Assembly (NCBI GenBank): GCA_900177435.1
Contig: FXAI01000001.1
Span: forward strand, 415,663 to 479,662
Direction of reading: 5' to 3'
From: Alteromonadaceae bacterium Bs31
GTDB taxonomy: Bacteria > Pseudomonadota > Gammaproteobacteria > Pseudomonadales > Cellvibrionaceae
DNA length: 64,000 bases
Of this stretch, positions 54,842 through 63,515 are shown piece by piece (within the stretch, counting starts at the first letter, position 1; each line of letters opens with the position of its first letter). The position numbers were made by a program, and so were the translations under genes. The notes beneath the pieces were generated by a model, which was not told where the DNA came from, made no database searches, and worked only from the letters and a program-made list of their open reading frames with translations.

Positions 54842-57586
54842 CTATCGGGTGGCACAGAAGCCAATGGAGCTGTCAATCGCCCTTGGGCCAAGTACAGCGT
54901 TCCAGCTAATACCTGAGACAGACAGAATACTTCCGCTCTGACTGTATTCGCCGTTCCAAAGGTTACTTACTGTTCCATCGACAGGTAAGGAAATGCTCCA
55001 GTTGATGGCGGTGTCGCCAGTGTTAATCAAAACGAGGTCAGCACAGTAGCCTGCGCCCCAATCGTTATTGATTTCAACGGAAACGTTCACCTTGCCCGCA
55101 GTACTTCCGCTTGAGCTACTAGAGCTGCTGGATGAGCTGGAGCTAGAGCTGCTAGAACTGGAAGATGATGAGCTGGTGCTACCAGAAGAGCTGGAAGAAC
55201 TAGAGCTTGAAGAAGAGCTTGAGCTCGAAGAAGAACTAGACGAGCTGGAACTGGAAGAAGAGCTCGAAGTGCTGTCGCAGACTACTCCCCCACTGGGGTA
55301 AGAAGGCTGATCTTCACAGGTGCTTGCACCGATACAGGTTTCTCCGTTTTCATTGCTCCAACCACTATCTTGGCCTGAGCAAACGGGGAAGGTGCTATGG
55401 CCATACCAGTTACAAACACAGGCGCCTGTTGAGCCTGATGAGCTGCTGGATGAGCTACTGCTGGAAGAGCTGCTTGATGAACTGGAGCTACTGTTGGAGC
55501 TCGAGCTGCTTGATGACGACGAAGAGCTGGTGCTTCCTCCTGAGGAGCTGCTTGAAGAACTGGAGCTGCTGCTGGAAGAGCTTGAACTTGAGCTACTGCT
55601 GGAAGACGAGCTGGAGCTGCTTGAGCTTGTTGAACCGTTGCCAGGTTCAACACCCCATACCAGACCATTTGAATCGTACAGCGCGATCTTGGGTGCATCT
55701 ACACCATAGGTTGGTGTAGCGCCAACGTAGCTTTCATCGTATGAGGGGTCGTTAGTGCTATCCCATTCTGCAGCGCTTGAGTTAGTAGGCAGTGAAACCC
55801 GGAACTGCACTTCTCTGCGGTGATCAGACTGGCCGCCTGGGAACACAATATCGTCGAAGAACTGTACTTCCAGATAATAGATGCTGCCAGACCACTGGGT
55901 GAGTTCTGAGAAGCCTGAGCCCTGATTGTAGCCAGAGCCAACTTCAAGGTCGCTGAGTGAGTATCCAGCGTCAAACACTTCGCTCAGATCATAGAAATAG
56001 CGCAAGTAGAGGTCGTCATTACCGCGAGCAGGTGTTGTGCTGTGGTTTTGTATTACCGCTTTTACTTCGATGAAGCGATTTCCACTAGCGTTAACCTTTG
56101 CTCCAACCAGGTATTCGGTGAGTTCTGGCTCAGCAGGAGGGAAGTCGTTAAGTGGTGCGCCGCCGTAGTGGTCGTACAGGGCCGCTGCGGCACTGGTAAA
56201 ACCGGAGTTGTAGTCGGTAGCTACCTCGTTTTGAACGTAGTCTCCACGGTCTTCTTCGTAGCCCGTGTCACCTTTAGGGCCGCCAGCGATGGCACCGTAA
56301 AGAATGTGACGTTGTTGCTCGGGAACCTGAATACTGTCTCCCCAGGAGCCATGAGAACCACGGTGGTGAACATTTCTTGGAGATTTGTCACCGAAGCCTA
56401 CCATGTAGCTTTGGTTATCCGGGTTGTCACCCAGGATGTGGTCGATCTGCTTCTTGCCGAAGTTGTGATAGCGCTCATACAGTGGGTGACTGCTGCCCAG
56501 GTGGTCCGCATAGTACAAGGCAACCATGGCGGCGTTTGCTGCATAGCGGTTAACCCCCCAGCTGTCTACGAGGATCAAACCATTTGCAGTGCGGGCCCCA
56601 TCACCAACACTCCAGTGGTCAAGATAGCGCTGAACATCGGTGTGATAGCGATCATCGCCAACCAATGCGGCCATCATGGCGTATACCGCGTAGGCTTTAT
56701 CGTTCCAGCCCAGTGACCAGGTGTAAACAGGTGTAGTGCTCTGGTTCTCTACGCCCATTTGGGTGTAGTAGTCCTTCGCGTGTTCAAGGTAAACGTCTTC
56801 ACCCGTAGCGCGCCACAACCACAGTGCACCCCAGGCCAGTTCATCAAAATACACACCGTAAATGGCATTGTAGAAAGCTTGAGCATCTGTAATACAGGCG
56901 GAGTAGATCGTGTCTTTACCGGAGGTTCCGCGTGTAGTGTGAGCAAAGTTCCACAACTCTTTTGCGTGCTCGATCAAGGTGGCCGAGTAAGCGTTGTCTT
57001 TGCCTTTAAATACCATGGCAGAGGAAGCCATGGCTGCGGCGGTTTCTGCCGCTAGATCAGTACCAGGGCAGCTGGCGTCGATCTTCATGGATACGCGAGA
57101 CTCGGGTATTTTTAAGTGAACAACTTCTGCGGGGCCCCAGAACGTGTGATCAGCACCGCCCTCACCAACTTGACCGTAAAGCACATTGGGCTCCGGGTGA
57201 GCATTGATAAAGAAGTCGTTAACGAAACGCAGGTTGTTGAGTAAGTGCTCCATTTGGCCACTTTTCTCGTAAGCGTCTGCGTAGTCCACGCCGCCCCAAG
57301 CGACCAGCGTGGTAGAGGCTGCCATGGGGTAGCCGAATTTAACGTGGTCACCAGCATCGAACCAGCCACCGCTGAGGTCGAGACCTACATCACTACCGTC
57401 GTCGACTACAGAATCGCCGCGCCAGGCGACGCGGTTCCACTCGGGAAGAGGGCCGGCCTGTTGAGCTTCGTAAAAATAAAGTGATTTTTGTAGCGCTTCA
57501 CCATAGGCAATAGGCGCTGCCTGGGTTCCGCTGGCTGCCAGCGCCATACAAGCGATTCCGGCAGCAAGAGTCAGTTTTTTTAGCAT
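54842..57586 (-). CDS. Modular GH9 endoglucanase with CBM3, CBM10 and CBM2
   Basis: A 914-residue secreted cellulase. Signal peptide 1-23 (ends SGTQA). The GH9 catalytic domain (about 25-475) has the base-side motif GGWFDAGDHVKFG with Asp77 and Asp80, and the acid Glu454 in VQNEVATDYNSGF. A CBM3c-like module (about 493-647) follows and probably aids processivity. A polyserine linker (about 652-720) joins a CBM10 (CVCNWYGHSTFPVCSGQDSGW, in parts, about 724-762) and a second one (about 766-828) joins a CBM2 (831-914). Polyserine linkers of this length are typical of Saccharophagus and Teredinibacter enzymes. It would hydrolyse amorphous cellulose, with GH3 completing the job. The gene is monocistronic with a strong terminator. 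Confidence 0.95.
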   Translation of the reverse strand: MLKKLTLAAGIACMALAASGTQAAPIAYGEALQKSLYFYEAQQAGPLPEWNRVAWRGDSVVDDGSDVGLDLSGGWFDAGDHVKFGYPMAASTTLVAWGGVDYADAYEKSGQMEHLLNNLRFVNDFFINAHPEPNVLYGQVGEGGADHTFWGPAEVVHLKIPESRVSMKIDASCPGTDLAAETAAAMASSAMVFKGKDNAYSATLIEHAKELWNFAHTTRGTSGKDTIYSACITDAQAFYNAIYGVYFDELAWGALWLWRATGEDVYLEHAKDYYTQMGVENQSTTPVYTWSLGWNDKAYAVYAMMAALVGDDRYHTDVQRYLDHWSVGDGARTANGLILVDSWGVNRYAANAAMVALYYADHLGSSHPLYERYHNFGKKQIDHILGDNPDNQSYMVGFGDKSPRNVHHRGSHGSWGDSIQVPEQQRHILYGAIAGGPKGDTGYEEDRGDYVQNEVATDYNSGFTSAAAALYDHYGGAPLNDFPPAEPELTEYLVGAKVNASGNRFIEVKAVIQNHSTTPARGNDDLYLRYFYDLSEVFDAGYSLSDLEVGSGYNQGSGFSELTQWSGSIYYLEVQFFDDIVFPGGQSDHRREVQFRVSLPTNSSAAEWDSTNDPSYDESYVGATPTYGVDAPKIALYDSNGLVWGVEPGNGSTSSSSSSSSSSSSSSSSSSSSSSSSSSSSSGGSTSSSSSSSSSSSNSSSSSSSSSSSSSSSSSSSGSTGACVCNWYGHSTFPVCSGQDSGWSNENGETCIGASTCEDQPSYPSGGVVCDSTSSSSSSSSSSSSSSSSSSSSSSSSSSSSGSTSSSSSSSSSSSSSSSSSSSSSSGSTAGKVNVSVEINNDWGAGYCADLVLINTGDTAINWSISLPVDGTVSNLWNGEYSQSGSILSVSGISWNAVLGPRAIDSSIGFCATR
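55097..55291 (-). repeat. Polyserine linker coding repeat, between CBM10 and CBM2
   Basis: About 60 almost uninterrupted serine codons. AGC/AGT and TCN codons are mixed irregularly, so the DNA repeat is imperfect although the protein repeat is nearly pure. The opposite strand reads as a long Glu/Leu-rich open frame that is not a gene. Confidence 0.9.
55421..55633 (-). repeat. Polyserine linker coding repeat, between CBM3 and CBM10
   Basis: About 70 codons, nearly all serine, interrupted by a Gly-Gly-Ser-Thr and one Asn. Mixed AGC and TCN codons are used as in the other linker. The antisense frames are open through the tract. Confidence 0.9.
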
Positions 57587-58228
57587 TATATTTCTCCTGA
57601 ATGGTTATCAAACAAGGTTGTTCTGGTTAACAAAACGCAAATTGCATTAATTCAGCCTTTACGCCAGTTGTTATTGCTCTAGGAAAATAAAAAAGGAAGG
57701 TTAGTTGGCTTCGTTTTTTATATTTATTTTTATGTTTATCTTTATTTTTATTGTCGAGTGTAGCGTTAAGCTGCTTGATTTTTTTCGGTTTGCGTCAAAA
57801 CGACCTGTGACGCAGTTAAAATATTTAAGATTAAGGCTGGGTAGAGAGGGCGTTGTTACATATGTATTAATACTTTTTACTTTCGGTCTAAGCTTAAATT
57901 ACCAGAAAGAGTATTCTCTTCTTAAGCCTTATCATCGAAGCTCCCTGCAGATAATTAGTTTTTCCTATTATATTTAACTGTTGATCGGGTCGTAATTGTG
58001 CATATAAATGTCGAAATAATTAAATTCCACCTTTTTATATACAAGGGCAAGCATACGTGTCTACGGGGAAATGTCGTCGCACTTGCGGAAAATGCGGCTA
58101 GCTGAACAAAAACTGGCGGAAAGTTATACTAATGGGGGGCTTTGGTAAGGCTGTAAGCATTCGCGTTCATTCAAGACACTAACCTGATAGAAGCACTATC
58201 ACTGCTATCAGGTTTTATGGGGGGTGTT
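57587..58228. other. 640-bp intergenic region upstream of the cellulase gene
   Basis: No credible gene. It holds the cellulase promoter region, a TTTAT-rich low-complexity tract (about 57709-57757) and, at the far end, a 10-bp-stem hairpin near 58181-58214. A 90-codon plus-strand frame at 57705 is low-complexity Phe/Ile and is not supported. Confidence 0.5.
58181..58214. terminator. Hairpin downstream of the VWA gene
   Basis: AACCTGATAG and CTATCAGGTT form a perfect 10-bp stem with a 14-base loop that itself can pair (GATAG/CTATC). On the plus strand TTTT follows; on the minus strand, where the VWA gene ends 15 bp away, there is no T run. It may act as a 3' stabiliser or weak terminator. Confidence 0.5.
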
Positions 58229-58918
58229 TTATAGCGTTAAGGCTTCAGGTTTGTCCAGATCGTTGATAACGCTCCAGTTACCTCCGCCTTCCACTACTTT
58301 TTCGCTCCAGGTTGTCAGCCGGTCGAGGTATTCCTGCGGGTTTTGATTGTCCGCGCGCAATTTGGTTACGTTGAGCGCCTGCACTGTAAAGCCGTCTAAC
58401 ACAAGGTCAAAATTTCTCACATAACCTTCTGGAAGTTCCTCTTTTAGGTCGGAATAAATCATGATGGTTTTCTTTCCAACCTTCGCTTCATTGAGGTATT
58501 CCACACCCTGCAAAATACCGCCGGAAATATCGGTATACGCGCTACTTTTAATACCGCTTACAAAGTTCTCTATTTTGGCTGCAAACTCTCGTTTTTGTTT
58601 GTTTGCCATGGATGGCCGGGAGTCTAATACAACTTTGGCAACAATATCCTTTTCACTGAAACTGCCGCTGTCGATACGCGCAACGGCGAAAGTATCGCCG
58701 GGCTCCAGTATGGCCAGCATGTAGTTAATGAGTTGTTGTGCCTTATGCAATTCCTTGGTGTATGTGCCTGAGGTATCCAGCAGCAGGTAAATACCACGGG
58801 AATATCCCTCTGATGGTGTATCGCTGCAGCCGCCTGTTAGCAGCAACAAACTACCTAGGGTAAGAAGGGCCAGCTTCCTGGAGCTGGCCACGAGGTTTGT
58901 TAATGGAGTTTTCATCAT
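58229..58918 (-). CDS. VWA-domain lipoprotein
   Basis: A 229-residue lipoprotein with lipobox LLTGGC (Cys31). The von Willebrand A fold has a nearly complete metal site: Asp48-Thr-Ser50-Gly-Thr52 (DTSGT, Thr replacing the last Ser of DxSxS), Thr129-Asp130 (AYTDISGG) and Asp157 in IMIYSDLKEEL. It should therefore bind a divalent ion and a protein partner on the periplasmic side of a membrane. GGAGAAA precedes the ATG. It starts 11 bp after the polytopic membrane protein gene, its probable partner. No specific function is recognised. Confidence 0.82.
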   Translation of the reverse strand: MMKTPLTNLVASSRKLALLTLGSLLLLTGGCSDTPSEGYSRGIYLLLDTSGTYTKELHKAQQLINYMLAILEPGDTFAVARIDSGSFSEKDIVAKVVLDSRPSMANKQKREFAAKIENFVSGIKSSAYTDISGGILQGVEYLNEAKVGKKTIMIYSDLKEELPEGYVRNFDLVLDGFTVQALNVTKLRADNQNPQEYLDRLTTWSEKVVEGGGNWSVINDLDKPEALTL

Positions 58919-58929
58919 TTTCTCCTGCT

Positions 58930-60387
58930 TTAGAAGCCTTGAGTTTTACTAAACTCAGAGCGGGTGTGTTCCGAGTCTATTGGTTCTCGCTCTTTTTTAT
59001 GTTTTATGACCATGCTCTCTATCCATAGTGGGGCTGCGATCAGCAAGTCATAAAAGCTCAGTACCACCTTACCCATTTGTCGTGCGCTTGCTGCCAGCAT
59101 CCTTAAAAGAGTGGCCAGGGCAGAGAGTACTATTTCAAATAGACTGCCAATTACGCTTCGGCCGGTTTGCAGCAGGTATTCCAATGGTATGGCCACCATC
59201 GTGAGCGCCAGCGGCAATATAAAGCCGAGGGTCATGTTCGCTGCCAGGGGAATCCATTCATTAACCCCGCCGTGTGTGACAGCTTCCGCTTCCAAGCCCG
59301 CTAATGAGGCTCGAAGGTTGGATAAATCGCCGGCAATCTGGTCTCGCATAAAGGCGAGGGCCGCTTCTGTTGAAGCCAGCACAACCAGCACCACTGCAGC
59401 CGAAATCATGATGGTGCGGCGTATGCGATCGTCCATGGAGCCTATCAATGGAAACAGCTTGGTTATCCTGAGGCTTTCCAGTAAAAAGATGCCTGCTGTG
59501 ACTTCGAGGCAAATAATCACCAGTGCTGCCAGGTCCGCAACTTTCACTCCACCGATACGCTGAACCGAGCCCACCATTTCCGACATGGGCAGGGCGATGA
59601 GGTGGAAGTTAAAAAAAGCACCCCCGGTGGCTACCGCTATGACCAGTAGTGCGATTAAAAACTGGGTGATAGCTGAGGCCTTAAGGGCTCGCTCTGCTTT
59701 GTCTGTACCTGCAATAATGTCTTCGAAGCGCGCCATATGAGTGTCGATGTTCTGGCTTCGGGTGACTATCTCCTTCAGGCGTTCGCCAACCTCGTCCACG
59801 CTATAAGCCAGCTTGCGCCAATAGGGTGTCATGGCTTTGAGCACGCTATGCCTGGCTGAGGACTCCTTGCGGTAAGTGGCCATTGTGTCTTTATGTTGCT
59901 GTATGGCAGAAGAGTGTATTTGCTCCAGAATCTTGCTGTTTACAGCAGCGTTTTTATCGCCATTTTTAAGGCTTGCGACCGATTCCACGGCTTCCAGCCA
60001 ATCGGGTTCAGCGATGGGCACTTCCCGGCTGCGCTCACAATCGTCCTGAATTTTGGCAACCTGCTCCTGGATCTGTCTCTGTAAGTGTGGATAACCGCCC
60101 AGATCCCGTTGTACGAACTTGTTGATCTCAAAAAATTCTTTTTCCAGGTCTCTCTCGGCCTGCTCTCTGCCTTGTGCCAGCAGCACGTCGCGATTGCGCT
60201 CGGCCAATAAGAGGCGAGAGCGTTGTAGCGCCTTTGATGCAAGTCTCAGTGCGGCATAAAAGCCGTCAAACAGTGCTTTCAGAGCACGGTGTGCGGGCTG
60301 CCTAGCCAGATATAAAATAATAGTGCCACCCACCAGCAGCACCAGGTAGGTGCTCCAGTCGAGGGCAAAAGGTGTGTTCATAGTCAT
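58930..60387 (-). CDS. Polytopic membrane protein with long helical loop, partner of VWA lipoprotein
   Basis: A 485-residue protein I cannot assign to a named family. TM1 is about 11-29. A charged helical, coiled-coil-prone region of about 210 residues follows (30-240), with many Glu, Gln and Arg residues. Then come four strongly hydrophobic helices (about 241-262, 283-303, 323-346 and 380-405) and a possible amphipathic fifth (about 412-435). The tail is basic then acidic. The overall plan, one anchor, a long coiled loop and a membrane bundle, suggests a scaffold or gating device. ATG 60387 lies within an AAGGTGG-containing leader; the GTG at 60399 is an alternative. It forms a two-gene operon with the VWA lipoprotein. 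Confidence 0.72.
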   Translation of the reverse strand: MTMNTPFALDWSTYLVLLVGGTIILYLARQPAHRALKALFDGFYAALRLASKALQRSRLLLAERNRDVLLAQGREQAERDLEKEFFEINKFVQRDLGGYPHLQRQIQEQVAKIQDDCERSREVPIAEPDWLEAVESVASLKNGDKNAAVNSKILEQIHSSAIQQHKDTMATYRKESSARHSVLKAMTPYWRKLAYSVDEVGERLKEIVTRSQNIDTHMARFEDIIAGTDKAERALKASAITQFLIALLVIAVATGGAFFNFHLIALPMSEMVGSVQRIGGVKVADLAALVIICLEVTAGIFLLESLRITKLFPLIGSMDDRIRRTIMISAAVVLVVLASTEAALAFMRDQIAGDLSNLRASLAGLEAEAVTHGGVNEWIPLAANMTLGFILPLALTMVAIPLEYLLQTGRSVIGSLFEIVLSALATLLRMLAASARQMGKVVLSFYDLLIAAPLWIESMVIKHKKEREPIDSEHTRSEFSKTQGF

Positions 60388-60762
60388 TTCTCTGTCCACC
60401 TTGTTAGTTATGAAAGATTACCCAGCGAGGCCTGTTTTGGGGCTTGCCGCTTGGTATAGATTCAATGTATCGCTCAGAAGTGGCCAAAACAGAGCTGTGC
60501 CATGATCAATTCAGGCGAATTGTGGCGAAATGTGGCAAGGGCCATGAGAGGCATAATGCCAAGGGAAGAACTAAATGATGATCTGCTGTCTAACAACTTG
60601 GCTGCGCCGGGCGAGTCTTAACATTTCCACTCTTTACTCGGCTGGCGATAACTAGTACCGTGTTCGCCCTTAAAATTACCGGTTTTGCGCTGGTGTAATA
60701 ATGATTTAGGCAGCTCGGATCCACCTGCAGATCTCTCATCTATATTGGGTAAATTTCAGCGA
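60388..60762. other. 375-bp divergent intergenic region
   Basis: No credible gene. A perfect 9-bp inverted repeat, CTGTTTTGG (60432-60440) and CCAAAACAG (60484-60492), flanks a 43-base spacer. A short direct repeat GCGAA-W-TGTGG occurs near 60517-60535. Promoters of both neighbours must lie here. Confidence 0.45.
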
Positions 60763-63414
60763 ATGTTACGTAGTCAATCCATCTTTTCCTGGACCTTTTT
60801 AATTTCCTTCTTGCTTCTTATCAGCGCCTGCGGTGACGACAGCGGGCGTACCAAAGAGCCTGTTACTGATGCCAGCAACCTTACCGAACTGCGATTAAGT
60901 TCTCTGGTGCTTAGTGCTGGGGAGACTGTCTTAGAGCTTACTCCCGCTTTTGATCCTGACTATTTAGGCTCCTATTCGGTAAATGTGGATGATGATGTTG
61001 CAAGCATCAACATTGCTGCACAAAGAATGAACCCCGAAACAAAGCTGGAGATATCAAAGATCGAAGTTAAGCTGGATGCCAATGGCAATCCTGAGACGGA
61101 TGACGATGGTGTCGTGCTTATTGACCGTTTCAGCGATGCGGTGTTAGTGGAAGAAGGGCAGGTTGACAGTAAAAATATAGACGAAGGTGATAACCGCATC
61201 GCCCTGCGCTTGGCGGGTAACAACTCAAATGCCGGCCTTATATACACGGTAAACGTGCACAAATTGAATACCGATGCCAAGCTGGTGGGCTTAGATGTCA
61301 GGAACGCTTCTGGTGAGCTTTTAACACTGAACCCCGTCTTTAACCCCACTACCATGGAATACACGGCTTCGGCAGCATATACAGATTGCCTGGTTTCAAT
61401 AAGAGGGCTCTCAAGCGAACGTCATACTGTTCTCACTATTGCTGGGGAGCCTGCGTCCCATGCGGAATACCAGCCTGTGGAAATGGCTGTTGGAGCAAAC
61501 GTAGTTCCCGTTGTTTCCGCCGCTGAAGACGGTGTAGGTGTGGAGAATTATCAGCTGACTATCACACGTGCATCGGCTACTGCAGATGAGCTAGCCGCAG
61601 ATGCAACACTTAACAGCGCTGTTTTGACGGGTGCTGAGCTTTCCACCGATTTTCGCTGCCTTATAAGCAATTATGCTGCTGGTATCAATCAGGCTGCCGA
61701 GAACGTGCAGCTAACCGTTGCACCAGCGGTTGCTGGCGCTACTCTTCGTTATGGGCAACCTGTATTTGACACCAGTGGTGCAGTGGTTGATCTGGAGGAG
61801 GCTGTGGATATCGTCGCCGGTGAAGCCTTTGATATCGGCCTGGCAGGTGACTCAGCACTTAGAGCTGTAGAAGTTACTGCTACAGATGGTGAAACCAAAA
61901 AGTACTATCAGTTTCTCTATGTCCGTCGTGACTCCAACTGGATCGAAGTTGATACAGCAGAAGCACTGCAAAGAGCATTGAAAAATGCTCAGCCCAATGA
62001 CGAAATTATACTGGCCTCTGCGCTATACGAAGGGCTTGCTTCAGAGGAGGCCAGTGGCCACTTGGAAGCGCATTTTTTCTCCGACAGAAGCGGCACTGCG
62101 GATGGCCCGATAATATTGCGAAGCGAAAATGCTTCCATTCCTGCGGTCTTGTCGGGTGACAGTTACACATTTAATGCAGTACTGCAGCTAGCGGGAGATT
62201 ACTGGGAGATCTCAGGTATCCAGTTTGGCGGGGCAAAGAACGGCATTGTATTGGATGGTGCGAATCACAACGTGCTGGATGGTATCTCTGTAAACGGGGT
62301 TGGAGAGCGCGGCGTAATAATTCGCAATGGTAGTTCAAATAACACCATTCGACGTTCAGCGATATTAAATACCGGAAAAGAACCCTCTGCAAGCTTCCCG
62401 CAGAATGGAGAGGGCATTGTGGTGGGCTCAGAGGCGGACGAATGGCTTACCGCTGTGCCAGAAGGCGCTCAGGATGAAAAAGCCTATGACAATAACATAA
62501 GAAATAACTCCTTCGGGCCTAACGTGCGTGCTGAAGCTGTGCGCATCAACGAAGGCTCTCTGCGCACAAATATTCAGCACAATATTGTTGATACTCGCGG
62601 TATTACCAGTACCGGGGATAAAGCCAGTGCCTTTGTGGTTAAAGGCAACGATACAAACATTAGTTACAATACTATTTACAACGAATCTGGCGCTGGCCTC
62701 AATCAGGTTGCTCTCGCTCAAAATGTTGTTAGAGCCTGGCTAAGCGATGCTTGGGGAGAAAATCTCAAGTACTATCAAAATATTCATGCGCTTGGTGGTG
62801 CTGTAGTGCCTCTGGCAAATAGCTCTGATGTGGCTGTATTGAATGTTGCAGAGAACACGAGAAAAGATGAGGTTGAGGTAAGCTATAGTGGCTCTGGTAT
62901 AAATGAAGCATATGCAGTGCCTAACTACCAACTCAAAACTATTGTAGATCCAGCCCTGTGTTTTCAGGAGGAGCGCCCAATACCGGACTTCTCCATAGGA
63001 GAAACGCTTCTGGAGCGCCTTTCAAACGTTACAGTAGAAGTGTGTAGTGCCGCCAGCGAACAAAAATATAAACTCGTCAATATGGAAGATGGTTATGTGT
63101 TTATTGCGACGGTTGATAACCTGAATAGGATTATTTCTCCTGCACACCCCAGCTTTGTCTCTCAAGCCTCTAGCTCACTGGTTGTGGTGGATATTGTTGA
63201 GGACTTGAAAAAAATTCTACCCGTTACAAATCCTGAGGAGGGTTACTACCTGCGCTGGCAGATGGTCTACCATGATGATGGCGTGGAATTTCTTAATCGT
63301 GGGGACTGGTTTAAGCGTTTTGCGGTGACGGGTGATACAAGCGCGGGTGAGGATGTAAGTATTGAGCTTATTCAGGATACTGAGTTGCAGCGTTTTGAAC
63401 TTGTTGAGCAGTAG
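60763..63414 (+). CDS. Lipoprotein with cadherin-like domains and a right-handed beta-helix
   Basis: An 883-residue lipoprotein (lipobox LLLISAC, Cys23). Three cadherin-like beta-sandwich domains of the PF12733 type occupy about 35-385 (for example LTELRLSSLVLSAGETVLEL and KLVGLDVRNASGELLTLNP). A parallel beta-helix follows (about 395-680) that begins VDTAEALQRALKNAQPNDEIILA and has FSDRSGTADGPIILRSEN, a pattern seen in PL6-type alginate lyases and chondroitinase B. The C-terminal 170 residues form an unassigned domain with two cysteines. Catalytic Lys and Arg of PL6 were not identified with confidence, so it may be a lyase or a binding protein. ATG 60763 is preferred; the frame to 60685 lacks a ribosome site and spoils the signal peptide. 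Confidence 0.75.
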   Translation: MLRSQSIFSWTFLISFLLLISACGDDSGRTKEPVTDASNLTELRLSSLVLSAGETVLELTPAFDPDYLGSYSVNVDDDVASINIAAQRMNPETKLEISKIEVKLDANGNPETDDDGVVLIDRFSDAVLVEEGQVDSKNIDEGDNRIALRLAGNNSNAGLIYTVNVHKLNTDAKLVGLDVRNASGELLTLNPVFNPTTMEYTASAAYTDCLVSIRGLSSERHTVLTIAGEPASHAEYQPVEMAVGANVVPVVSAAEDGVGVENYQLTITRASATADELAADATLNSAVLTGAELSTDFRCLISNYAAGINQAAENVQLTVAPAVAGATLRYGQPVFDTSGAVVDLEEAVDIVAGEAFDIGLAGDSALRAVEVTATDGETKKYYQFLYVRRDSNWIEVDTAEALQRALKNAQPNDEIILASALYEGLASEEASGHLEAHFFSDRSGTADGPIILRSENASIPAVLSGDSYTFNAVLQLAGDYWEISGIQFGGAKNGIVLDGANHNVLDGISVNGVGERGVIIRNGSSNNTIRRSAILNTGKEPSASFPQNGEGIVVGSEADEWLTAVPEGAQDEKAYDNNIRNNSFGPNVRAEAVRINEGSLRTNIQHNIVDTRGITSTGDKASAFVVKGNDTNISYNTIYNESGAGLNQVALAQNVVRAWLSDAWGENLKYYQNIHALGGAVVPLANSSDVAVLNVAENTRKDEVEVSYSGSGINEAYAVPNYQLKTIVDPALCFQEERPIPDFSIGETLLERLSNVTVEVCSAASEQKYKLVNMEDGYVFIATVDNLNRIISPAHPSFVSQASSSLVVVDIVEDLKKILPVTNPEEGYYLRWQMVYHDDGVEFLNRGDWFKRFAVTGDTSAGEDVSIELIQDTELQRFELVEQ

Positions 63415-63486
63415 CAGAAATAGCAGATACTACCAGATAGTAATAAATATGAATAAAAAGCCCCGTTAATGAAAAATGGGGGCAAT

Positions 63487-63515
63487 AAAAAAACCGGCTA
63501 CCCGCCGGTTTTTTT
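63487..63515. terminator. Bidirectional terminator containing a stop codon
   Basis: AAAAAAACCGGC and GCCGGTTTTTTT form a perfect 12-bp stem around TACCC. It serves the beta-helix gene and the converging partial gene. The TAG stop codon of the latter (63498-63500) straddles the stem and loop. Confidence 0.92.

Noticed and set aside
55068-55719. Plus-strand Glu/Leu-rich and Cys/Trp/Ser-rich open frames
   Set aside because: They are antisense shadows of the polyserine linkers of the cellulase gene.
57705-57977. 90-codon plus-strand frame
   Set aside because: The start is low-complexity Phe/Ile from a TTTAT tract and no ribosome site is visible.
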